From Antedon mediterranea (lineage: Eukaryota; Echinodermata; Crinoidea; Comatulida; Antedonidae), in contig NC_092679.1 in the NCBI RefSeq assembly GCF_964355755.1, positions 23,312,432-23,376,431 on the forward strand: DNA of 64,000 bases, given 5' to 3'. The notes under the pieces were generated by a model. It ran no database searches. It saw nothing but the letters and a program-made list of their open reading frames with translations, and had not been told where the DNA came from. Of the stretch, positions 54,226 to 63,864 are shown one piece after another. Numbering within the stretch: position 1 is the stretch's first letter; every line of letters begins with the position of its first letter. The position numbers and the translations under genes are program-made.

Positions 54226-56177
54226 CTAAAACAAGATTAAAGGTTGATATATGCTCGTTCATAACAGCAGCAAAACTATCTTTGACAGTAGAGGGTGTTT
54301 GAGGGGTAACATGTTAATCCTATTATAGCAAACAAAAAGGTTAAAGAGCATGAAAGAACAATATTACAAGAGCATTTGAAATTTTAAATTGTGAATCTAA
54401 CCGGTTTATTGCAAATAGATTAACGGTGAACCCTAAAAAAATAAACGAATTAGGCTTATATCATATTTACTAGTAGAAATGTGAAAATGTATACGCCAAA
54501 TTTAAATATTACTTTAATACTGATGTCACAATAGAACAAGTAAATCAAACAAAGTTTCTTGGTGTACATCTAATGATAACTTATCGTTTGCATATCTTGT
54601 AAATTCAATAAGAATGGCAATAAAATGAAACACCTACTCACATACGAAATCCTATTGAACATGAAACAATGGGTATAGGTAGGCCTATTGTATTTTTAAT
54701 CGGAAATGTAGGCAAAGAGGTGTGTCGGTATTGTAAATGAGATTTGAAACAGTGTGTAAAACAATTGGAAAGGTATTTTTAATCGGAAATGGAAACTAAA
54801 AGGTGATTAATAACATTATTCGAAGTCACCTTTAATATAATTCTTTTTTTTTTATGTTCACCGTTAATCTATTTGCAATAAACCGGTTAGAAAGACTACC
54901 ATTTCACAATTTAAAATTTCGAATGCTATTGTAATATCATTGTTCTTTCATGCTCTTGCTCTATTTTGTTTAATATAATAGGATTGTATCTTTATTTAAA
55001 TACATATTGAATGTATGATTAACAAATATAACCATAAGACAGATACTATATATGTATTATTCACTTAGGCCATGGAGGTATACAATATTTATACCTCCAT
55101 GCTTCCAGGCCTATTTCTTATTTAATCAATTCAATCAAAACTAATATGTTATGGTGGGCTAGACCTGCACGCCTTCTACTCACTCAAAATACAGCACCAT
55201 CGCGGTACCATCTCTAGATTAGCTGTACTTAAAAATATTTAAAGTTAAAATCGAGATGAAAATGTTTGTACTTACGTGTTTCGTACGAATTCAGTACCTA
55301 AACAAAAAAGACAATAGAACATAAGTTAATTATAATCACCTTGTATAAATATGCTCATTTAAACCTGCTTCTGAGCACATAAAGATTGAGGTATACTTCT
55401 CATGAGTTGAGGTACTTCTCAGGAAATATATATGTCCATGTGCCTGATGTTTAGAGATTATGAGTTTAGCTCCCATCCATGGAAAAATTCTAGCTGGCAA
55501 TTTGGCCAGAGGGAAATTAATTGTTTTGGATTGCATCAATAATGTTGTTGGTAGGATACTGTTTCCCAAATCCGAATTGTTTATTATAAAGAATATTGCG
55601 TCCAAATAATTAATGGAAGATGGTATATGAAATTGTATGGCGCAAAATGACATTTGGAAAAAAGAAAACCTCACCCGATTTTAAATACAGAAATATGAAA
55701 ATTTTACTAGGTCAATCCGACATAAATTGGGTTGGCCTATAGCAAAAGTGTTCTATTTGCGCAAACTTTTATCAGTTTTTTTTAAATGACTATATGCCTA
55801 AAATGCGTTATAAAAAGTGCGTTTCATACTTTGTTGTAATAGTTTGCCATTATTATGAACGCAAATGCAAAGCAAAATCTCACCTTTTCGTAGTATTCAA
55901 AGTTAGTGTCTTCTTTAAAAGATTCAATCACAAACATGTCTTGCCGTCGTCGATTGTTCAACTGACATACTTTACTCTGTTTATTATAGTTGACAGATAA
56001 ACAGAAGATTTTCCTAGAACATGCCAACAAACACTGAAGACGGTTGATGTTTGTCAGTTCATAACTCCAGCCTTGAAGAGCACGTTGCGAAACAACATTA
56101 TACTGATGCACAAACGTCGCTGATAGTGAATTGCTACAAAATACGACTACAACTGCGAGGAGGATGCTTGTATACAT
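53309..56177 (-). CDS. Secreted PAN/Apple plus triple-Link protein, paralogue B
   Basis: Join on the minus strand: 56177-55884, 55297-55276, 54225-53309 (1233 nt, 410 aa), the same exon plan and phases as gene A. The signal peptide and PAN module are almost identical to A (differences at a handful of positions plus a two-residue insertion after the Arg-rich segment). The Link modules are clearly homologous but more diverged: A and B differ, for example, in the second module (TYVNATHVG against KVSATHVG) and in the loop before the last Cys of module three. All module cysteines are kept, so both copies look functional. Secreted, ligand unknown. The head-to-tail arrangement in the same orientation is a tandem duplication of about 6 kb. 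Confidence 0.8.
54315..54985. mobile_element. ~670-bp element with ~125-nt inverted arms in intron 2 of gene B
   Basis: 'aatcctattatagcaaacaa' through 'aaccggtttattgcaaatag' at the left (54315-54440) is the diverged reverse complement of 54850-54985, including 'caataaaccggtta' and 'gttctttcatgctctt'. The interior is unique and non-coding. Foldback/MITE-like; not present in gene A. Confidence 0.7.
55276..55297 (-). CDS. Gene B: 22-nt microexon
   Basis: Acceptor 'tttttgtttag', donor 'gtaagtac'. It encodes VLNSYET plus one base, the homologue of the gene A microexon (17 of 22 nt identical by eye), with the same phase change 0 to 1. Confidence 0.8.
55884..56177 (-). CDS. Gene B: signal peptide and PAN/Apple exon
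   Basis: ATG at 56177, donor AAG|gtgagatt, phase 0, 98 codons. Four PAN cysteines as in gene A. Upstream 5' UTR sequence around 'attatgacttactc' is shared with gene A. Confidence 0.85.
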
Positions 56178-56816
56178 TATGACTTACTCGTCTGCGTATT
56201 GAATACAGTGATCTGAGCTTTGCACGTCGAGCACGTTAACTTTAACGCATACCAAACATGTAACGCGCAGTCTCTGCCCACTTTGTAAATAAATCGATCT
56301 GCGCGAAACATGGAAGAATTATAAAATTTCTGGTAGAACATATTGATAAATTTAAAGTTATATTTTTAATTAAGCCCCACAAAATATGAAGCTTTTCCGC
56401 ACTTAACTGCAACTAACTGCCACTCTGACAAAAAAGAACGATATTAAAAAATCAATTAATAAAGTTAGATTAGAAATTAAAAAACTATAATACGTCCATA
56501 AATTACCAAAACTATCCTTACTAATATAATTCCATGTTATCATTCTAATTATCTTGTTTTCAAACTTTTGTGTTTTTCTTATTAATATCATCCATTTTTG
56601 TCTTGGTGAAAAGGAAGGATATTTTATATTCTTCCCTCAGTTTATAGCCTTTCTACCGAACACGAACAAGAACAATGACCATTGTATATGTACGATGTTT
56701 ATTGTCTTTTTATTACCATGTTGTTATGTATATATTTTAATTAATTATATCTTTAAAATTAAAGGCAAATGAAGGTTGATGTCGAGTAGGCCCCTATGTA
56801 TAAGCACCTTTATTTA

Positions 56817-56940
56817 TAAAGCTCTGTTTACACTATCAAACTTTATGCGACAAAAAATGTGATGTAAACATATTTGAGTACAGTATATCACTACCATATT
56901 TGGGCACATCACACTTTTTTCTGATAGGTAGACAGAGCTG
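56817..56940. mobile_element. 124-bp MITE, AAAGCTCTGT family
   Basis: 'ataaagctctgtttacacta' faces 'gataggtagacagagct'. The interior has 'actaccatatttgggcacat' as in the other copies. Confidence 0.75.
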
Positions 56941-57540
56941 TATTTATAATACTTTAACATGTAACATACAAATGAAATATAAATAAATACCGTACTTAAT
57001 ACGGTATTTTTTGAATACCGTATATATACGGTATTTTTTTGGCAGCGGAAATGGCGCTCAAAAAAAAAAATAAATAAAAAAAATACCGTATTTTGTAGTT
57101 CCAGGTGAAAAAATAATTCTTTTTGTCATTTATTATTATATGTGAAAACTTTTTCTTTCTTTTTTTTTGTTCCCTACGGAAGTGATTAACTTTATTAAAA
57201 CTACAAATTAAAGTCCGATTTAATTAATTTCTATTTATAATGTTGTTTTGGGGACAATACATCTTATTTAGTTATAACATACCGTAGTGTCGTAATAAAA
57301 GTGGGACAAACCCATACAAGACAAACACACATAAAGTAAGTATAATTCGGACGGAATCAAACTGGATTTAATCATTATTATATTGCCCCAATTATTACCA
57401 TCGTTTGCAGGTACATAATTCAACAGTTATTAGGTTAAAATTTCAAATTTACAACCTACTACGTCACCACTCCATCCTCCAATTAAAAAGATAACCAACA
57501 GCAATATCCACCAATCACACTTACGTATATTAACCTTAGC

Positions 57541-57686
57541 AAAATGTGCCCAAATATGGTAGTGATATGACCAAATATGGTAGTGCTATGACCAAATATG
57601 GTAGTGCTATGACATCATCATGTCCATATCTGGGCACATCACACTTTCTTTGTCACATAAAGTTTGATAGTGTAGACAGAGCTTTA
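57541..57686. mobile_element. AAAGCTCTGT-family MITE with internal triplication
   Basis: The right end 'gatagtgtagacagagcttt' is intact. Inside, 'atgaccaaatatggtagtg' is repeated in three adjacent 19-bp units, which explains its odd length and a repetitive short ORF. The left terminus is truncated. Confidence 0.7.
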
Positions 57687-58096
57687 GTTTACAGCTATTA
57701 TATGGGATCTGTAGTACATACAGCAATAGAATAGTATAAGATGACAAGTTTGCAGTACAACACGTATGTAGTTCGATCAATAGCGTGAATGAACCTGGAG
57801 GCAAATAAAGTATAGTGATCGTTACGTTGCGAAACGTCGTGTACTCCAAACTTTATATCAACATATTGATTTTGCAAACCTTCAAACAATATTATAACAT
57901 ACTTTTATCTTATTATAGATTTATTATAAGATTAGGAATGTCCTGTTATGTCAATGCAAAGAAGCTCTTCATATTTTTACATTATTTAAAAATTAGAATG
58001 TTTTTAAAACATCAAGGTGATAAATATATTTTATTATCATAATCACAATAAACATTAATATAAAAAATATAATTAAATGAATAAAACAACTATGAC

Positions 58097-58294
58097 TGTG
58101 TTTCCGCATCCATAACACAAATTATTAATTGATAACAGATAAAGTGCACATGATTAATCGTTACCAATAACAACGCAACAATTTGTCTTCCAGGTCGAAT
58201 GTTAAAACACCATCTCATATAATTATATGATGATACAACTAAGATAATTATCAGTTCAACTGAAACTTTATCAGTTAATTTATGCGGAAACACA
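58097..58294. mobile_element. 198-bp MITE with TGTGTTTCCGCAT termini
   Basis: TGTGTTTCCGCAT (58097-58109) and ATGCGGAAACACA (58282-58294) are exact inverted repeats of 13 nt. The interior is non-coding. No clear target-site duplication was seen. Confidence 0.65.
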
Positions 58295-58684
58295 TCCCGA
58301 TATTAGCACAAATCGATTTAATAATACATTTATGTAAAGCTACTCAATAACCATAGTGAACTGTGTTTGTCAACAATGTAATGTATTTCCCTTGGCTTTA
58401 TGTACAGAAGCTAATATTTTGTATTCAAATTCAATTAAAGGGATAATTACAATGTATAGGTAAATCGCCATAAAACATTGGGCTTCTTGTTTCATGTTTC
58501 CCGACATGTTCTTGACGAGAATCATAACATTTTCTGGTTTTATGTAAAGAATGTATGAAGTTAGTATCTAGTTCCTTATTCAAATTCAATTAAGAGACAG
58601 TTAAAAATACAAATAAGAAATCTCAGGAAATTTGGTAAAAAATGTTTTTCCCAGAAAATTATGGACAAATTTTATCAAAGTTAA

Positions 58685-59310
58685 AGCCCCATTCCCTACG
58701 TTTTTTAGATCTAATTTAAGATCACAAACTATATTTAATGTAAAAATAATACTATATGGTCCTATTGCGATAACTTTTTTCGTCTTTAAACGGTTAAAAA
58801 TGTGAAAAATAAGTCGATTCTAATAATTATAGCGGCCCGCTATAAATCCCAAAATGCATTGCGCGCGGATTGATATTTTTGTTTTTCACCTGTAATTCGC
58901 CCACTTTTCGATCGATCGTGAGGCCAAAACAAATGGAAGACTCCTAACTTTTCAGCGAAAATACCGGGTTTTCCCCAATTTGTATCAACGGAGTCTGGCA
59001 AAAATAGAAAGACAATTAATGCAGCAACTATACAACGTCAGGCTAGGTATATAGCTCGCGTACGATGTTCGTACGTTACCGAGGTTTACCAGCTAGGCCT
59101 ACAAAACTAAGCTTAGCTAGGCTAGGCCTAAGACCGTCCACGAGAGGTCGATCGCCGCGAGCTACTTAGGTAGTGCATTGTTTCTCACTTTTTATCATAA
59201 TTTACCATAAAACGTACATTTAAGACAAGAAATGACATGGTTTAATGTTTTTAAAGTGATATATATGTATTATTTTCCAAAAAACGTCCAAAATTGCAGG
59301 GAAGGGGTCT
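58685..59310 (-). mobile_element. 626-bp TTAA-flanked MITE, copy 2 (inverse of 14263-14883)
   Basis: From AGCCCCATTCCCTACG to GGGAAGGGGTCT, with TTAA at 58681-58684 and 59311-59314. The body is the reverse complement of the 14263 element with only a few percent differences judged by eye. Confidence 0.8.
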
Positions 59311-60054
59311 TTAACTATCATTATCTGAAGGGATATGGATTTGTTTAGATGAATTTTTGTGAAAATATTAATTATGGTATAAATGTTGGTCAATCTGGTA
59401 AGTCCAGTTATAATTGACCTCTTCCATTCTTCTTGGATTGAGTATTGAGTAATACGTATTCTTTATGTTTTATTTTCCACACATCATAAATATTAAAAGA
59501 ACTATAAAGTGTGAAAAACAGGATTACCACAAGCAAGCAAATTTACAAATAAATTACAAAAATGTTTTCATTTAGTGAAATATAAATTATTATTATTTTC
59601 TTAACGAAAAATGTTTAGTGATCATTTTAAAGCAGGACGTTGATTGGACGGATTTTGAAAGACAATTGACATTTCATTCTTCATAGCTTCTGAAGTAAAT
59701 CACCAATAACCTAAACAAATAACAACTTTAATAAATTAATGGAATAATAATAAATTGAGTAGTACAATAATAAAAAATATTGCAATGTCATATTTCTCAG
59801 CCAATTATTACAAAGTATCATGTCTAGTGACAATAAACAGCCAAAAGTATCATGTCTAGTGACACTAAACAGTTAAACAGTCAATTATTATCAACGATTA
59901 GCTTTGGAAAGCAGGCTACTGTATAGTGTCAGGAGAGGCGATACAGTATCCCATGTTGGATGAAGGTTGGCAGTAGCAGACACAATACAGTTGCTGATGA
60001 TGAATGACTAATAATTGACTTGTTTAAATACAATGGAAGGGCAAGCCTGGTAAA

Positions 60055-60166
60055 TTATTTGTTGTAAAGTACCTTTGCTTTGCTTCCTATTTTGCCATCT
60101 CTTTTTCTTAGCTTGTTTATATCATCTGTCATAGAAACTATTGAAGTGTATATACCTGATGTACTC
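60055..60166 (-). CDS. KATNBL1-like terminal exon
   Basis: Acceptor 'tcatttttcag', phase 2; TAA at 60055-60057. Encodes STSGIYTSIVSMTDDINKL onward. Phase agrees only with the donor at 60559 that follows AGTAG. Confidence 0.7.
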
Positions 60167-62422
60167 CTGAAAAATGAATGAAATTCAGCTTGGTGTAAAA
60201 CATGACTTTCAGCTATACTGAATACCTTGTGAGAGTTAAAATAATATTGTACTTTGTCTATGTTTTTAATGGCTAGGCCCACGCAACAACTTACTAGATA
60301 GTATTTATCATGGTTTAACTTTCTTACACCATATTTACACAATCCTACAACTTACTAGATAGTGTTTATCTTATGTATAACTTTTTTACAAAATATTTAA
60401 TACCGGTTGGAGCAAATTTAGTACTGCAAATCTTGCTGGAAAACACTGCTTCTGAAGAACAGTGTTGAGAAGCTATGACATGTTTGCAGTACTGTACAAT
60501 GCAATGTCTTTAGTAGAGTAGTTAGAGTTAAGAACATACTGAGGAAAGGTGATACATACCTACTGCATTGAAGACCTCTGCTATTCAGTGGGTTCTCACC
60601 CAATGCTACCAGTTCCTGCCACCAATTCCTTAAGATTCCTAAGATCATGTCCAGACTGGCAACGATATAATCCTCGTATTTACTGTCAAGAATTCTCTGA
60701 AGCACCGGGAGAAAATCCAAACAAGCACCCATCGTAACCTGCTTGCCTTTTTCCGTCTTATTCTTGATGCCGGAGCTTAAGAACGGCAGTACATCAACGG
60801 TGGTGGCATCATCATTTGTGCGTATAAGATAAGAGATCAGACTGTTTGGACTCTTCCGCCAAAATGTGTGCGCAGCCTTTGCTTGTATCAAACGGTTGCC
60901 TAGTATTACTGTCATTTTTTTATGTCCAGAAGTTATCTATGGAAATTTAGTACAAACATTATAATGCAGTAGTCCACTATGTAAGAGCTGTTTGATGTAA
61001 TGTACACTGGTTTTGGTGAGAAAAAAAAACCCGAAAAAGATGTGACACGATTAAATTTTGTAGTTGCCGAAAAAAGAACATGGGAAACTGAAAGAAACTA
61101 AGCTTATGTCTACATTTTTTGAGTTCCGTTTCAATGTCAATATAGCGCATGAGTTACCTGCGTAACATCGTCTACATTGCCATCCGGTAAATCAGAATCG
61201 TTTACAGGTGGTTGGCTTTCAGGTGAGAAGTCGTTATTCCATTCTGGTCGCTCTGCATTCTCTTTCTGTTTAACTTTATGTTGTTGAGGTTGTTGTTGAC
61301 GTAGTATCTAAAAAAACAAAAACACAATATTGCTTTTAGAATTATAGGCCAAGAAGTTACAAAAAAGGTATCAGCAGCATACCAAGGCACCATGAGTTAG
61401 CTTGTTTTGGTAATCCTACTGTTTATTGCAATGAATGTCTTCATACACCTAAGTTACTTTACTGCCAAATTTTGACATGATGCCTTACATTTCATAGAAC
61501 ATTATTATAATATTTAAGCATTATATTATAACAAAATAATATAAAAAAATAGTAAATTAGTAGGAATAATTAGCCATAGTACTTTTATTGCCAAAATTAT
61601 AACATAACAGTCACTTGATAAATTCCATCATATTTATTTTTTAGATGCTAAAAATTCTATATTGGGATTAAAACTAGTATAATTTTGCTGCTTTACATCA
61701 AATTATTAAATGGGATTTCAAGGGAGGCTAAAAAATAAAAAAAAATGTGAAGGACATTTCCCCATCACCCTGGGATGTACATTCAACATTCACTATTCAG
61801 AAACAACCTTTGTACATCATTCATTGTGTCTTTCGATGGCATTTGTAACACTAAATAAATTAACTTATTGTTAGAAACATTGTTAACACAATGGTGTTTA
61901 CAACTGTGGTATAAGCTTGTTAGTGCTTTTCACTATAATAGCATACACAATTGCTTATCTCTGTAGAGCATCTGCAGCACTCTATACTCTGTAATACAAC
62001 AATTGAAGATTGGAACTGATTTTAAACAATACAAGACTGGCTGCCAAACCTGATATTATGCCTTATTTAGTCATATTTAGCTCCCACACAACATTATAAT
62101 AAAATTATAGCACCACTGTTATACTAGCAGATTAAGTTATAATCACAAAAATCATTTTGGAAGTGGATCGCTTGACCAATTATCCCTTTAAAAGAAGTTT
62201 TTTAAGGTAACTTCCATACATAGGATTTAATTACTAACCAGACAAATTCCCTTAATAGTAAAGCATTAGATTTATTTGTGTAGTTGTCCTGGCGGCCAGG
62301 TCAATTATATTTACCTCGTCCTCTTGTGGATCTGCCATGACATATTTTTTCTTCTTCATGTCCCACTTTATAAAACCATGCTGCTCATTTGTTTTCCTAT
62401 CCTTTGCATTTGGGTCTGCCAT
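60055..62422 (-). CDS. Katanin p80 con80-type regulatory protein, KATNBL1-like
   Basis: Join on the minus strand: 62422-62315, 61307-61158, 60936-60560, 60166-60055 (747 nt, 248 aa); all GT-AG, phases 0, 0, 2. Residues 1-86 are hydrophilic (a basic KWDMKKKKYV patch and a Gln-rich stretch QQQPQQH). From about residue 95 the protein resembles the con80 domain of KATNBL1: AHTFWRKSPNSLISYL, then VDVLPFLSSG, MGACLDFLPVLQRILDSKYE and LRNWWQEL; the last exon adds a terminal helix ending GKIGSKAKVLYNK. In animals such domains bind the katanin p60 ATPase and tune microtubule severing. The N-terminal part is not recognisably conserved. A remote alternative is a truncated KATNB1 paralogue, but no WD40 region is present. 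Confidence 0.75.
60560..60936 (-). CDS. KATNBL1-like con80 core exon
   Basis: Acceptor 'aaatttccatag' with a good branch-like 'tactaaat' upstream; donor AGTAG|gtatgtat. 377 nt, phase 0 in, 2 out. The alternative donor GCA|gtaggt, three bases inside, gives a premature stop in the next exon and is rejected. Confidence 0.78.
61158..61307 (-). CDS. KATNBL1-like exon, Gln-rich/acidic linker
   Basis: Acceptor 'gtttttttag', donor CAG|gtaactc; 50 codons, phase 0/0: ILRQQQPQQHKVKQKENA and an acidic end DLPDGNVDDVTQ. Confidence 0.75.
62315..62422 (-). CDS. KATNBL1-like first coding exon
   Basis: ATG at 62422; the exon itself begins at 62433 after 'gttattttctag', so it carries 11 nt of 5' UTR. Donor GAG|gtaaat, phase 0. 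Encodes MADPNAKDRKTNEQHGF onward. Confidence 0.75.
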
Positions 62423-63054
62423 TCTTCTTGCTGCTAGAAAATAACAGACATTAAGTAGGCCTAGATAAATGAAATCCCATACATGTGAAACATAGAAACA
62501 AACTTGTCTTACTTGACAAGATGAGAAGAATTATTAAAAGATATAGAGTAAATTTTGTATGTGTTAAATATAAATACAGTAACTGTAAATATGTAGCGTA
62601 AGCTTTTAGTATTAATAATATTTTTAATAATACATATTTAATCTTTTCTGATTAATTAGGTTGCCGCATGGAGTTATGTTGACACTCATTCTCTACACTC
62701 ACAATTTGCGAGTGATAGGAAACAAAAGTCGTCAACCTAGGCCTAGTTCTAATTGGTCGGTTAACATTTTTATAATAATTATGTACATTCATTATACTGT
62801 ACATTTTTTTCTCAATTCATATACACTACAGAACTTTTTCATGATACGGAAGATCTTCAATCAACGACAAACAATGCTGTGCAGGGAAGCGTATCCAACA
62901 ACAGAAATAACATTCATATCATCATATAAAAGCCTAGCATAGCGTGGTGAGCATATTTTCGGAGGACAAGGTGATTAAAAATTCATACCTCGGTTTGCGC
63001 ATATATATAGGCTAGCACAGTTTTCAACTCAGTAAAATCTATTCTTACATATAA

Positions 63055-63320
63055 TAATGGCCTAGCCTAGCCTTAGGCCAGGCATTATTATACATAAGAA
63101 TCCCTAGTAGGGCTAGGCCTAGCCTCTAGCTAGTAGTAGGACCTGCCTACCTAGGCTAGTCTAGAAAGAGAGCCTCTCTACTCTCTCCCTATCTAGGCCT
63201 AGTACTGGGATAGGCTAGCCTACCTAGCTAGGGAGAGTAGGGCTAGTATTATAGGGTAGGCTAACTAGGCCTAGGCCTAGGCCTAGTAGTAGTAGGCCTC
63301 TGGCCTAGCTAGCCTACCTA
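63055..63320. repeat. CTAG/AGGCCT-rich low-complexity tract
   Basis: Dozens of overlapping CTAGG, AGGCCT and TAGCC words, including a run of four TAGGCC hexamers near 63265-63290. Similar smaller patches occur at 14440-14475, 40710-40730, 40999-41015, 59092-59130 and 63730-63790. It lies in the presumed first intron of the KATNBL1-like gene. Confidence 0.75.
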
Positions 63321-63447
63321 TTCTATTCTATTATACCTAGCTTATAAAATCCTTGTGGGGCTTATTTAGCTGCTGTGTGTGACATATGTAGGCTATATCA
63401 TTATCAGTACAACTTGTACTGATATACAAGTACATACAATTACTTAC

Positions 63448-63520
63448 TTTGATCAACACCAACAAAATGTTTGTGTTGTTGTTGTGAAGGCGCTTCTCTC
63501 TGTTTTTCTACTAATCTGTA
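63448..63520 (-). promoter_or_regulatory. Candidate non-coding exon 1 of the KATNBL1-like gene
   Basis: A strong donor AAA|gtaagtaatt at 63448/63447 follows a minus-strand segment rich in 'acaacaacaac', located 1 kb upstream of exon 2, whose first 11 nt are untranslated. The 5' end is undefined. Confidence 0.45.
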
Positions 63521-63864
63521 TTTAAAAATACGACAATGTGATTGGCTACCAAGTTTTATTTAAGTAATTGAAGTCAAATAGAGGGCGTTTTTCTTTTTAA
63601 AAAAACACCAAAAAACGTGCGATCTCGAAGTCCAATTTCCAGCAATAAAGAGTGCGTGTCAGGGTGTTGTGATATTGAAATTTATCAAGCTGGCCAGTAT
63701 AATTAAATTAGTAAGACTTTAAGAATATATAGGTTTAGGCCTATTATTAATACTAGGCCTAGAAAAAGGCCTATAAGTAGGCATAGGCTAGGCTCTAGCT
63801 AGGGCCAGGCCACACACACCACGGGAATCCCACACCACTACCACCTAGGGTACAGTATGTTATG

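Larger units (their letters stand above)
56178..60054. other. Intergenic region between gene B and the KATNBL1-like gene
   Basis: No coding sequence supported. It holds MITEs at 56817, 57541, 58097 and 58685, an ATACCGTAT palindrome cluster around 56985-57100, and a solo MITE terminus at about 57250. The remainder is AT-rich without recognised content. Confidence 0.6.

Noticed and set aside
55336-55674. 112-codon minus-strand ORF in gene B intron 1
   Set aside because: No recognisable domain and parts are shared with non-coding intron sequence of gene A (about 49690-49790); probably old repeat sequence.
60557-60563. Alternative donor GCA|gtaggt for the KATNBL1-like core exon
   Set aside because: It leaves the wrong phase and creates a stop in the next exon; the AGTAG|gtatgt donor keeps the frame.
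62661-62942. 93-codon plus-strand ORF in the first intron of the KATNBL1-like gene
   Set aside because: No domain, no splice partners, low-complexity composition; chance ORF.
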